The translations under genes and the position numbers were made by a program. From NCBI RefSeq assembly GCF_001613205.1, contig NZ_BDBX01000053.1, positions 1 through 64,000 on the forward strand: a DNA stretch of 64,000 nucleotides. Direction: 5' to 3'. Of this stretch, positions 41,096 through 49,800 are shown piece by piece. Origin of the DNA: Nocardia sienata NBRC 100364 (GTDB lineage Bacteria > Actinomycetota > Actinomycetes > Mycobacteriales > Mycobacteriaceae). The notes under the pieces are model-generated. The model was not told the DNA's origin. It worked only from the letters and a program-made list of their open reading frames with translations, and made no database searches. Position 1 is the stretch's first letter, and each line of letters begins with the position of its first letter.

Positions 41096-42280
41096 TCAGG
41101 TGTGGGGTGGCCGCACCCGGTAACCCCCGGGACCGGCGGTGACCTCGGTGACCTCCGCAGCGGGCCGGCCGCAGCGACGTTCGCAACCGGACCAGTGCTG
41201 GCGACCCGCCGTGGTGATCGCGGCGGCCGGGATCGGGGCTTGCGGGGCGGCGGTCCCGGGGATATCCGTCCGGCCCGATTCGACCGCGGCCGTCGCGTCG
41301 GCACGCACATCGGTATGTGACTTGGCGCAGCCCGGCCGCCCCGCGCAGGCGGTGATCCGCAGCCACGGTGAGTCGGCGTCGAAGACCAGGCCCATCGGTG
41401 CCAGCACCCGCACCACCTGTTCGGCGGGCCACTCCTCGAGATCGGCGACGATCAGACCGCGCCACGGGGTGAGCAGTACGGGACGTTCGACGGCGGCGAG
41501 GAATTCGGCGGTGCGGGCGGGCAGCACGCCCAGCCGGACTCCGGCGCCGAGTGCGACCAGCCCGTCGTCCTGCGGTAACCAGCCGATCGGCCGGTCGGCC
41601 GTCTCCGCGAGTTCCAGCCGTTCGGGGCCGGGAACCAGGCCCAGCAGCGTCGCCAGCCGTGCGGTACCGTCCTCGATCTCGTGCAGGCGCCACTGGCCGT
41701 CGGCCAGTTCGAGGAAACCGTGTGCCGCCGCCAGCATCACCTCGGTCGCGTCGGCGGTGGCGATCCGGATCCCGCTGTCCACACCGGCGAGCAGCAGGGC
41801 GCTGCGGTCACCGTCGAGGACGTGCAGACCGATATCCGGGCGCAGCGCGCTCATATCGCCCCGGCCGTCGTCGAGGGTGAACAGGACCCGGCCCGGGAGT
41901 TCGGCCAGCCGAGGCGAGTCGAGCAGCCCGGCGTCCAGGGCGGCGACCAGCGGCCGGATATCGGGTTGGTCCCCGACTCGTCCGGACAGGGGCGAGGCGA
42001 TGATATTGCGGACCCGCTCGTGGGTCCGGCTCGGCAGCAGCCCGGCGCCGGCCAGCCGTTCGGTGAGCGCGTCGGCATCGCGGACCCGGCGCAACTGCAC
42101 ATTGCCACGCGAGGTCAGTTCGATGGTGCCGTCCCCGAGATCGTGGGCGGCCGCGGCGAGGGTCTGCAACTGCTCCGGCGCGAGCGCTCCGCCCGGCACC
42201 CGGACTCGGGCCAGCGGGCCGTCGGCGGCCTCGTGCAGACGCAGGACACCGGGACAGGAATCGGGATCGGTACGCGCCAT
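41096..42280 (-). CDS. cobG: Precorrin-3B synthase
   Basis: 394 residues, a sulfite/nitrite reductase-like monooxygenase of aerobic cobalamin synthesis that hydroxylates precorrin-3A. The siroheme/4Fe-4S cysteines are in CAGRPGCAKSHTD and HWSGCERRCGRP. N-terminal LTSRGNVQLR matches the ferredoxin-like domain. Its O2 use places the pathway as the late-cobalt-insertion route, in agreement with cobN nearby. A thioesterase gene lies just upstream on the same strand. Confidence 0.92.
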   Translation of the reverse strand: MARTDPDSCPGVLRLHEAADGPLARVRVPGGALAPEQLQTLAAAAHDLGDGTIELTSRGNVQLRRVRDADALTERLAGAGLLPSRTHERVRNIIASPLSGRVGDQPDIRPLVAALDAGLLDSPRLAELPGRVLFTLDDGRGDMSALRPDIGLHVLDGDRSALLLAGVDSGIRIATADATEVMLAAAHGFLELADGQWRLHEIEDGTARLATLLGLVPGPERLELAETADRPIGWLPQDDGLVALGAGVRLGVLPARTAEFLAAVERPVLLTPWRGLIVADLEEWPAEQVVRVLAPMGLVFDADSPWLRITACAGRPGCAKSHTDVRADATAAVESGRTDIPGTAAPQAPIPAAAITTAGRQHWSGCERRCGRPAAEVTEVTAGPGGYRVRPPHT

Positions 42281-42306
42281 GATCCGACCAGTTTACGGAC
42301 GCCGGA

Positions 42307-42708
42307 CTACCGCACCGCTTGGGTCTGTGTCACCTTCGCCACCAGCTTGCCCGCGTCGTCGCGGACCTCGGTCGCGACCACGATGAACGAGCGCCCGGTG
42401 TGCAGCGGCCGGGACGAGGCCTCGGCATGACCGGACCGCACGGCGCGTAGGAAGTTCGTTTTCGATTCGACTGTCGTGGTCGCCTGGGCGCCCTCGGGGA
42501 GATTGAGGAACGCGCAGACCGCCGCGGTCGCATCCGCCAGCGCCATCAGCACGCCGCCGTGCAGCACGCCGCCCAGCGTGCATAGTGTCTCGTCCCAGGC
42601 GATACGGCTGCGCACCAACCCGGGACCGTGTTCGAGCACCTCCACACCGAGGCGTTCGGTGAAAGGCATGGACTGGTGGAACAGTTGCGTACCCGGTTCG
42701 TCGGTCAT
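42307..42708 (-). CDS. Hotdog-fold acyl-CoA thioesterase (PaaI type)
   Basis: 133 residues from ATG 42708. Hotdog helix with the catalytic region TLGGVLHGGVLMALADATAA and ESKTNFLRAV. Hydrolyses an acyl- or aroyl-CoA ester. Twenty-six bp before cobG on the same strand, but with no link to cobalamin synthesis. It is divergent from cobN, whose leader starts about 90 bp away. Confidence 0.87.
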   Translation of the reverse strand: MTDEPGTQLFHQSMPFTERLGVEVLEHGPGLVRSRIAWDETLCTLGGVLHGGVLMALADATAAVCAFLNLPEGAQATTTVESKTNFLRAVRSGHAEASSRPLHTGRSFIVVATEVRDDAGKLVAKVTQTQAVR

Positions 42709-42799
42709 GGCAGGAAGCCAACAGGTAACGAGACGCGTCGGCAAGTACGCGCGGGCGGGTGCCGCTCGCCGGTGTGATGACGGACGGCTCCGGCGGTCG

Positions 42800-42925
42800 C
42801 GGTAGCATCCGAGGGCTCGACGGGTGACGAGGAAACCGGTGGAACTCCGGTGCGGTCGCGCCACTGACACAGCCAGACCCTCTCCGGCGAGCACACAACC
42901 CCCCACGGGCGCGTCACCCCAGGAA
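42800..42925 (+). ncRNA. Cobalamin riboswitch (B12 box) upstream of cobN
   Basis: The sequence has the core of the cobalamin riboswitch: GAGGAAACCGGTGGAACTCC, then GGTGCGGTCGCGCCACTG, and the B12-box-like AGCCAGACCC. It ends about 10-40 bases before the cobN start. Binding of adenosylcobalamin would mask the ribosome site or terminate transcription, so cobN is made only when B12 is short. Confidence 0.85.
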
Positions 42926-42935
42926 GGTCATCGCT

Positions 42936-45900
42936 GTGATTCTGCTGCTGTCCACCTCCGATACCGATCTGCTGAGCGCGCGCGCCAGCGGCGCGGAGTA
43001 CCGGTGGGCCAATCCGGCCCGATTGCTGGTGGAGGATCTGCCCGGCCTGCTCGCGGACGCCGATCTGGTGATCGTGCGGATCCTCGGCGGCAAACGCGCC
43101 TGGGAGGACGGCCTGGCGGCGGTTCGGGCGAGCGGGGTACCGGTGGTCGCGGTCGGCGGCGAAATGGCCCCCGACGCCGAACTGATGGAGTGCTCGACCG
43201 TGCCGGTCGGCGTGGCCTCCGACGCACACAACTACCTGGCGGCCGGCGGCCCGCAGAATCTGCGCCAGCTGCACAACTTCCTCTCCGATACGGTCCTGCT
43301 CACCGGGCACGGCTTCGAACCGCCGGTGCAATTGCCCGCCTGGGGCCGGCTCGAACGCGCCGCGCGGTATCCGGAGCCGGTGGCCGGGAAACCGACGGTC
43401 GGCGTCGTCTACTACCGGGCCCAGCATCTGGCCGGGAACACCGGCTATATCGACGCGCTGTGCGGTGCGATCGAGGACGCCGGCGCGGTACCGCTGCCCG
43501 TCTACTGCGCCTCCCTGCGTACCGCCGAACCCGACCTGCTCGCCACCCTCCGGCAGGCCGACGCACTGGTGGTCACCGTGCTGGCGGCCGGCGGCAGCAA
43601 GCCGGCGCTGGCCGCGGCGGGCGGTGACGACGAGGCCTGGGATATCGGCGCGCTGGCCGAACTGGATGTCCCGATCCTGCAGGGTCTGTGCCTGACCAGT
43701 GGCCGCGCGCAGTGGGAGGCCAACGACGACGGGCTGTCCCCGCTGGACGTGGCGACCCAGGTCGCGGTCCCGGAGTTCGACGGCCGGATCGTCACGGTGC
43801 CGTTCTCCTTCAAAGAGTTCGACGAGGACGGACTGTCCACCTACGTGCCCGATGCCGAACGCGCCGCCCGGGTGGCCGGGATCGCGGTGCGGCACGCACG
43901 GCTGCGGTATATCCCCGCCGGCCGCAAACGCCTGGCGCTCATGCTGTCGGCCTACCCGACCAAACACGCCCGTATCGGCAACGCCGTCGGACTCGATACG
44001 CCGGCCAGCGCTATCGCGCTGCTCACCGAATTGCGTGCCGCAGGATACGATCTCGGCGCCACGGGCGAGGTCCCGGGCCTGGAGGAACGCGACGGCGACG
44101 CGCTGATGCACGCGCTGATCGCCGCCGGTGGGCAGGATCCCGACTGGCTGACCGCCGAACAGCTCGAAGGCAACCCGGTACGGATCGGCGCCGAGGTCTA
44201 CACCGCCTGGTTCGACACGCTGCCCGAGGAACTGCGCGCCGCTGTCGTCGAGGCGTGGGGGCCGCCCCCGGGTGAGCTCTACGTGGACCGTTCCGCCGAC
44301 CCGCGCGGCGAAATCGTCATCGCCGCCCTGCGGTTCGGCAATGTGGTGCTCATGGTGCAGCCGCCGCGCGGTTTCGGCGAGAACCCCGTCGCCATCTACC
44401 ACGACCCCGATCTCCCGCCGAGCCACCACTACCTCGCCGCCTATCGGTGGCTGTCCACCGATCCCGCGTCCGGAGGTTTCGGCGCGGACGCGATGGTGCA
44501 TCTGGGCAAGCACGGAAACCTGGAATGGCTGCCCGGCAAGACCCTGGGCATGTCCGCGGCGTGCGGTACCGATGCCGCTCTGGGGGATCTGCCGCTCATC
44601 TACCCGTTCCTGGTGAACGATCCGGGGGAGGGCACCCAGGCCAAACGCCGTGCCCACGCCACCCTGGTGGATCATCTGATCCCCCCGATGGCGCGCGCCG
44701 AGAGTTACGGCGATATCTCCCGTCTCGAACAGCTGCTCGACGAGCACGCGAACATCTCCGCGCTGGATCCGGCCAAACTCCCCGCCATCCGGCAGCAGAT
44801 CTGGACGCTCATGCGTGCTGCGAAGATGGACCACGATCTGGGTCTGGCCGAACGCCCGGACGAGGAATCCTTCGACGATATGCTGCTGCACGTCGACGGC
44901 TGGCTGTGCGAGATCAAGGACGTCCAGATCCGCGACGGCCTGCATATTCTCGGCCGCGCCCCGGCCGGCGACGGCGAGGTCGACCTCGTCTTGGCCATGC
45001 TGCGGGCCCGGCAGTTGTGGGGCGGGGAAATATCGGTGCCGGGGCTGCGGGAAGCGCTGGGGCTGAGCGAATCCGGTGGGGAGGCGCGGGAACGGGTCGA
45101 TTCGGTGGAGGCGCGCGCCCGGGAACTGATCGTCGCGCTGCAGGCCACCGGGTGGGCGCCCGAGGCCGTGGACGGGCTCGTCGAGGAGCACGCGGACGAA
45201 TTGTTCGAAACGGCCGGCGGCGATCGCGCGGCGGTCGCCGCGGTGCTGCGTTTCGCCGCGACCGAGGTGGTACCGCGGTTGCGCGGCACCGGAGTCGAGA
45301 TCGACCGCGTACTGCACGCCCTGAACGGCGGTTTCATCCCCGCGGGCCCGAGCGGTTCGCCGCTGCGCGGCCTGATCAATGTGCTGCCGACCGGACGTAA
45401 CTTCTACTCCGTGGACCCCAAGGCCGTACCGTCGCGGCTGGCCTGGGAAACCGGTCAGGCCATGGCCGAATCACTGCTCGAACGTTACCGGGCCGACCAC
45501 GGTGAGTATCCGCGCTCGGTGGGTCTGTCGGTCTGGGGCACCTCGGCCATGCGCACCTCCGGTGACGATATCGCCGAGGTACTCGCCCTGCTCGGGGTGC
45601 GCCCGGTCTGGGACGAGGCCAGCCGCCGGGTGACCACTCTGGAGGTGATCGATCTCGCGGAACTGGGCCGGCCGCGCGTGGATGTGACGGTACGGATCAG
45701 TGGATTCTTCCGCGACGCATTCCCCCATGTGCTGGCGCTGCTCGACGACGCGGTCCGGCTCGTGGCCGAACTCGACGAGCCCGCGGAGAGCAACTACGTC
45801 CGCGCGCACACCCGCGCCGATCTCGCCGAGCACGGGGACGAGCGACGGGCCACCACCCGGATCTTCGGGTCCAAACCGGGCACCTACGGCGCGGGGTTGC

Positions 45901-46568
45901 TCCAGCTGATCGATTCCAAGAGCTGGCGCACCGATGACGACCTCGCGCAGGTCTACACCACCTGGGGCGGCTACGCCTATGGGCGCGATCTCGACGGTGC
46001 TCCGGCGGCCGACGATATGCGTACCGCGTACCGCCGGATCGCGGTGGCCGCGAAGAACACCGATACCCGTGAGCACGATATCGCCGACTCCGACGACTAC
46101 TTCCAGTACCACGGCGGGATGGTCGCGACGGTTCGCGCCCTGACGGGTAAGAACCCGGAGGCCTATATCGGCGACAGCACCCGCCCGGACGCTGTCCGGA
46201 CCCGCACGCTGTCGGAGGAGACCACACGCGTCTTCCGGGCCCGGGTGGTCAATCCGCGCTGGCTCGAGGCCATGCGCCGGCACGGTTACAAGGGTGCCTT
46301 CGAGATGGCGGCCACGGTGGACTACCTGTTCGGCTACGACGCCACCACCGATGTGATCGCCGACTGGATGTACGAGAAACTCTCCGAGAGCTATGTGTTC
46401 GACGAGACCAACCGTAAGTTCATGGAGCAGTCCAACCCGTGGGCGCTGCACGGTATCGCCGAACGGCTGCTCGAGGCCGCCGAACGCGGAATGTGGGCGA
46501 GCCCCGAGCGGGAGACGCTGGACCGGCTGCGCCAGGTGTACCTGGAGACCGAGGGCGAACTCGAATAG
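42936..46568 (+). CDS. cobN: Cobaltochelatase, large subunit CobN
   Basis: 1210 residues, GTG start with AGGAAGG upstream. Inserts cobalt into hydrogenobyrinate a,c-diamide in an ATP-dependent complex with CobS and CobT or ChlI/ChlD-type subunits, which are not seen here. Typical segments are VRILGGKRAWEDGL near the start, GKHGNLEWLPGKTLG in the middle and DYLFGYDATTDVIADWMYE near the C-terminus. Directly controlled by the riboswitch. In mycobacteria cobN and cobG are also neighbours. Confidence 0.95.
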   Translation: MILLLSTSDTDLLSARASGAEYRWANPARLLVEDLPGLLADADLVIVRILGGKRAWEDGLAAVRASGVPVVAVGGEMAPDAELMECSTVPVGVASDAHNYLAAGGPQNLRQLHNFLSDTVLLTGHGFEPPVQLPAWGRLERAARYPEPVAGKPTVGVVYYRAQHLAGNTGYIDALCGAIEDAGAVPLPVYCASLRTAEPDLLATLRQADALVVTVLAAGGSKPALAAAGGDDEAWDIGALAELDVPILQGLCLTSGRAQWEANDDGLSPLDVATQVAVPEFDGRIVTVPFSFKEFDEDGLSTYVPDAERAARVAGIAVRHARLRYIPAGRKRLALMLSAYPTKHARIGNAVGLDTPASAIALLTELRAAGYDLGATGEVPGLEERDGDALMHALIAAGGQDPDWLTAEQLEGNPVRIGAEVYTAWFDTLPEELRAAVVEAWGPPPGELYVDRSADPRGEIVIAALRFGNVVLMVQPPRGFGENPVAIYHDPDLPPSHHYLAAYRWLSTDPASGGFGADAMVHLGKHGNLEWLPGKTLGMSAACGTDAALGDLPLIYPFLVNDPGEGTQAKRRAHATLVDHLIPPMARAESYGDISRLEQLLDEHANISALDPAKLPAIRQQIWTLMRAAKMDHDLGLAERPDEESFDDMLLHVDGWLCEIKDVQIRDGLHILGRAPAGDGEVDLVLAMLRARQLWGGEISVPGLREALGLSESGGEARERVDSVEARARELIVALQATGWAPEAVDGLVEEHADELFETAGGDRAAVAAVLRFAATEVVPRLRGTGVEIDRVLHALNGGFIPAGPSGSPLRGLINVLPTGRNFYSVDPKAVPSRLAWETGQAMAESLLERYRADHGEYPRSVGLSVWGTSAMRTSGDDIAEVLALLGVRPVWDEASRRVTTLEVIDLAELGRPRVDVTVRISGFFRDAFPHVLALLDDAVRLVAELDEPAESNYVRAHTRADLAEHGDERRATTRIFGSKPGTYGAGLLQLIDSKSWRTDDDLAQVYTTWGGYAYGRDLDGAPAADDMRTAYRRIAVAAKNTDTREHDIADSDDYFQYHGGMVATVRALTGKNPEAYIGDSTRPDAVRTRTLSEETTRVFRARVVNPRWLEAMRRHGYKGAFEMAATVDYLFGYDATTDVIADWMYEKLSESYVFDETNRKFMEQSNPWALHGIAERLLEAAERGMWASPERETLDRLRQVYLETEGELE

Positions 46569-46583
46569 CCGGCCGGGACGGGG

Positions 46584-47075
46584 TCAGAGGGTCCAGCTGC
46601 TCTGCACGAAATAGTCGCTGGTGGCGAAGATGATCCGGTCCGGTGTCTGCTGCTGGTCGATGCCGAAGGCCACCAGCCCGTGGCGGGGCTGTCCCGGCTC
46701 GAGGAACCCGGCCGGGTATTCGCCGGGGACATCGGTGAGCGGATACACCGTCGTCCCGTCGGCGGTCACCATGCGCAGGTCGAGTGTGGGCAGGAAGTAG
46801 GGGTTGCCCGCGGTCTGTTCGGCGGTCACATCGTAGACAAGCACCCGCTGTCCGTCGGCGCGCGGCTCGACCACCGCGTCGGTGGGGTCGATAGTGACGG
46901 CCATATCGCCGCCGGTACGGACGGGGAACGTGGTGCCGAGCGGGCCGGAAGGCACCGAATCCTGCGCGGCCGCCACCGGCGGTTCGGGGAGCACCGGAAC
47001 CGGCTCGGCGCCGGCGGCGGTGGCGGATATGAGCGGGAGAACGAGGGCAGCGGCGGCCAGGACGGTCTTTTTCAC
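46584..47075 (-). CDS. Secreted beta-rich protein (possibly MPT63/DUF4352-like)
   Basis: 163 residues. Signal peptide (KKTVLAAAALVLPLISATAAGA) then an immunoglobulin-like beta domain, VLVYDVTAEQTAGNPYFLPTL and GLVAFGIDQQQTPDRIIF. The pattern resembles secreted DUF4352 or MPT63-type proteins, but I am not sure which. No cysteines. Convergent with cobN, 15 bp away. Confidence 0.65.
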   Translation of the reverse strand: MKKTVLAAAALVLPLISATAAGAEPVPVLPEPPVAAAQDSVPSGPLGTTFPVRTGGDMAVTIDPTDAVVEPRADGQRVLVYDVTAEQTAGNPYFLPTLDLRMVTADGTTVYPLTDVPGEYPAGFLEPGQPRHGLVAFGIDQQQTPDRIIFATSDYFVQSSWTL

Positions 47076-47344
47076 AGTGGGTCCTTCGGGGTCGTCGGCG
47101 CTCGGGGCGCGGTATCGGTGCCGGCACGCCGTTGGCCGGTCGGTGCGGTCGGTGTCGCCGGACGCCGGGTCCGGGGGAGGCGCACCGTGGTCGCGGGGAG
47201 CGGCGGCGGCCCTTCGCGAGCCTAGAAGCCCCGCGACCGCCGACGCACCCCGGATAACCGATCTTGCCGAACCTGTGATGTTCGATCTTGCCGAGACCGC
47301 ATCGTGACCCGGCGGCGATCGATGGGTCCCAGGCGGGCGAGGGA

Positions 47345-47794
47345 TTATCGAGGGCCCGCCGGCCCGTCCTCCAATGGGCCGGTGGCGAGTACTGGCACTT
47401 CGCGGGCGTTTTCACCCTCGGCGATGGTGGTTTTGAACTCGGGGCACTCGACCAGCGGCTCGTGGGTGCAGGTCGCCGCGTGGCGCAGGCTGTCGCGCAT
47501 GCGGGTGAGCCGCGCGATGTCGTGGTCCAGCTGTGTCGCCCGCAGCGCAAGGTGGGCGCGCAATTCGGTGTCGTTCGGTGTCGCGCTCAGAAACCGCTGG
47601 ATCTGCGCGAGGGTGAAACCCGCTCGCCGCGCGCAGTCGATGAGCGTCAGCCGATCGAGTACGTCCGGCTCGAACGTGCGGCGCAGTCCGTTGCGTCCGG
47701 CCGAACGGATGAGGCCGCGTCGTTCGTAGAAGCGCAGGGCGGACGGCGCCGATCCGGACCGCTCGGCCACCTCGGCGATATCGAGCAACTCCAC
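47345..47794 (-). CDS. MerR family regulator with C-terminal cysteines
   Basis: 149 residues. MerR HTH (AEVAERSGSAPSALRFYERRGLI, RRTFEPDVLDRLTLIDCARRAGFTLAQI) and a coiled-coil dimer helix. Two cysteines in ATCTHEPLVECPEF follow the coiled coil, the position where SoxR- or MerR-like proteins bind metal or sense redox state. Divergent from an esterase gene through a long-spacer promoter. Confidence 0.87.
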   Translation of the reverse strand: MELLDIAEVAERSGSAPSALRFYERRGLIRSAGRNGLRRTFEPDVLDRLTLIDCARRAGFTLAQIQRFLSATPNDTELRAHLALRATQLDHDIARLTRMRDSLRHAATCTHEPLVECPEFKTTIAEGENAREVPVLATGPLEDGPAGPR

Positions 47795-47806
47795 GATTCA
47801 TCCTCC

Positions 47807-47838
47807 TTGACTTGAACCATGCTTCAAGTCACAGGATA
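47807..47838 (+). promoter_or_regulatory. MerR-type promoter with 20-bp spacer
   Basis: TTGACT (47807-47812) and AGGATA (47833-47838) are 20 bp apart. The perfect dyad GACTTGAA-ccatgc-TTCAAGTC (47809-47830) fills the spacer. The long spacer with a central dyad is the known MerR activation layout. The ATG of the esterase is 6 bases after the -10, suggesting a leaderless transcript. Confidence 0.7.
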
Positions 47839-47843
47839 GCTGC

Positions 47844-48812
47844 ATGAGTGAATCGAACATGTCCTTGTCGGAGTTGCATCCTCAGGTTCAGGCATATCTG
47901 GAACGAATCGCGCGCGCGGGCTTCGCGGAATTGCACACCCTCACGCCCGAGCAGGCGCGCGAGGGGCTGCGGCGCCAGATCCCGATGCTCGGTGCGCCGG
48001 AACCGGTGGCCGCGGTGGAAAATCGCGTCATCGCGCTGGCGGGCCACCGGGTACCGATACGAATCTATACACCGACCGGTGCCCAGCCGATGCCGGTGGT
48101 GCTGTTCTTCCACGGCGGCGGGTTCGTCGTCGGTGATCTGGACACCCACGACGGTCTGTGCCGCAGCCTGGCGAACGGCGCCACCGCCGTGGTCGTCTCG
48201 GTCGGCTATCCCTTGGCCCCCGAACACAGGTTCCCCGCGGCAGTGAATGTGTGTTTCGCCGCTACCCGATGGGTGGCAGCCAATGCCGAGGGCTTGGGCG
48301 CCGATGGAACCAGGATCGCGGTCGCCGGTGACAGCGCCGGCGGCAACCTCGCCGCGGTCGTCACGCATATGGCTCGCGAACTGGGAGGACCACCGCTGGC
48401 CTTCCAGTTGCTCATCTATCCCGACACCGACTTCCGGCGCAGCAATGGGAGCATCCGGGAGTTCGCGGGGAAGTTCGGGAACATCACGCAGGCCGGCCAG
48501 CACTGGTTCATGGACAATTACCTGCGCGGCGAGGAGGAGAAGCTCGATCCACGTGTCTCGCCGCTACTGGCGGCCGACCATTCCGGTCTGCCGCCGGCCC
48601 TGGTCGTCACCGCCGAATACGATGCCCTCCGCGACGAGGGGGAAGAGTACGCCGCCGCGCTGGCCCGCGCCGGTGTGCCGGTCGAAGTCCGCCGCTACCC
48701 GGGAATGATCCACGAGTTCCTGCGCCACCCGTTCGATGTCGCCGCCACCGCGCGTGCCGAAGCTGCCGCCGCGCTGCGCAGTGCATTCATCCGGATATCC
48801 ACGACCCGGTAG
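47844..48812 (+). CDS. HSL-type alpha/beta hydrolase (esterase)
   Basis: 322 residues. Oxyanion motif HGGGF (FFHGGGFVVGDLDTH), nucleophile GDSAGGN, VTAEYDALRDEGE for the Asp, and HEFLRHP for the His. Hormone-sensitive lipase family; acts on short acyl esters, cytoplasmic (no signal). Controlled by the divergent MerR gene product; the inducer may be the substrate or a redox agent. Confidence 0.9.
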   Translation: MSESNMSLSELHPQVQAYLERIARAGFAELHTLTPEQAREGLRRQIPMLGAPEPVAAVENRVIALAGHRVPIRIYTPTGAQPMPVVLFFHGGGFVVGDLDTHDGLCRSLANGATAVVVSVGYPLAPEHRFPAAVNVCFAATRWVAANAEGLGADGTRIAVAGDSAGGNLAAVVTHMARELGGPPLAFQLLIYPDTDFRRSNGSIREFAGKFGNITQAGQHWFMDNYLRGEEEKLDPRVSPLLAADHSGLPPALVVTAEYDALRDEGEEYAAALARAGVPVEVRRYPGMIHEFLRHPFDVAATARAEAAAALRSAFIRISTTR

Positions 48813-48978
48813 AAAGCCGACCGCAGCGTGGGGGAAGCGTTCGGAGCTGCCTCCGCGCGGCATTGCCCGGCTGCATCAGGTGCCGGCCGGTCGGCCGCGA
48901 ACGCGACACGGCCCCCGATTCCCGAAGAAAATGCTCTTCGGCTGCCCTTTCGGTGGTGGCGTGGTGGCTCGCCCGCCG

Positions 48979-49725
48979 TCACCGGGAGTGGGGGGATTCG
49001 TCCGCCCCTGTCGAGGGCGAGGGTTGCTGGGCGCGAAGGCGGGCCTCCAGGCCATCCAGCAGGCACAGCAACCCGAATTCGAAGCCGAGTGCGTTGCCGA
49101 CCGTGGAATCCTCGGGCATGAAGGCCCGGTAATCGGCGCGCATCTGCGGGTAGTCCACGCTCAGCTCGTCCAGTATCCGCGTCACCTGGCCCTGGTCGAC
49201 GGGTCCACCGTGGGCTTTCTCCATCGCGATCAACGGCACGACCTGGCCGAGGACGAAACTGGTGACGGTGCCACTGGCCAGGTAGATATCGAAGCCCTGG
49301 AAACCCGCTTCGGCGAAGGCCCGGCGTAGCCTCTCGGTCAGCCGGAAGGCTTGCGGGCCGACACTCGGTATCTGGCCGATGAGCGTCGCCGACCATGGAT
49401 GCGCCAACAGCGCACCACGGAAGTTGTAGGCGAAGGTACTGAGTAGTTCGCGCAGGCCGGAGGCGGTTTCCAGCCCGCCGTCGTCGATCGAACCCCATAT
49501 CTCGTCCAGGGCCAGTTCGAGAAGTTCGTTCTTGTTCGCGACATGCCAGTACAGGCTGGTGGCGCCCGCCCCGAGTTCGGCGCCGAGTCTGCGCATGCTC
49601 AGCGCCTCGAGACCTTCCTTGTCCAGGACGGCGACCGCGGCGCGCACGATCTGGTCCCGGCTCAGGTTTGAGGTCTTGGTCCGGCGGGGTGCACGGGTCC
49701 ACACACTTCTGAACTGCTCGGTCAC
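48979..49725 (-). CDS. TetR family repressor (TetR_C type)
   Basis: 248 residues. HTH LDKEGLEALSMRRLGAELGAGATSLYWHVANKNELLELAL is the classical TetR variant, and the C-terminal domain (FGLLCLLDGLEARL) is the matching ligand domain. Divergent from the DHA2 exporter, whose start region holds several overlapping dyads. Probably senses the exported drug. Confidence 0.9.
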   Translation of the reverse strand: MTEQFRSVWTRAPRRTKTSNLSRDQIVRAAVAVLDKEGLEALSMRRLGAELGAGATSLYWHVANKNELLELALDEIWGSIDDGGLETASGLRELLSTFAYNFRGALLAHPWSATLIGQIPSVGPQAFRLTERLRRAFAEAGFQGFDIYLASGTVTSFVLGQVVPLIAMEKAHGGPVDQGQVTRILDELSVDYPQMRADYRAFMPEDSTVGNALGFEFGLLCLLDGLEARLRAQQPSPSTGADESPHSR

Positions 49726-49752
49726 AGTTCGATCCTAGCCCTGTTCGCACGC

Positions 49753-49800
49753 TGTTCGATTTTGTCGTACGGTGTGCGAGTGGAATCGAACACTGTACGA
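49753..49800. promoter_or_regulatory. Nested dyads in the tetR-exporter divergent region
   Basis: TGTTCGATT/AATCGAACA (perfect 9 bp, 49753-49761 and 49784-49792) and TCGTACGGTGT/ACACTGTACGA (one mismatch, 49765-49775 and 49790-49800) overlap. They cover the GTG start of the exporter and lie between both genes. Confidence 0.55.

Noticed and set aside
42705..45317. 870-residue minus-strand frame over cobN
   Set aside because: Antisense of cobN; no motifs.
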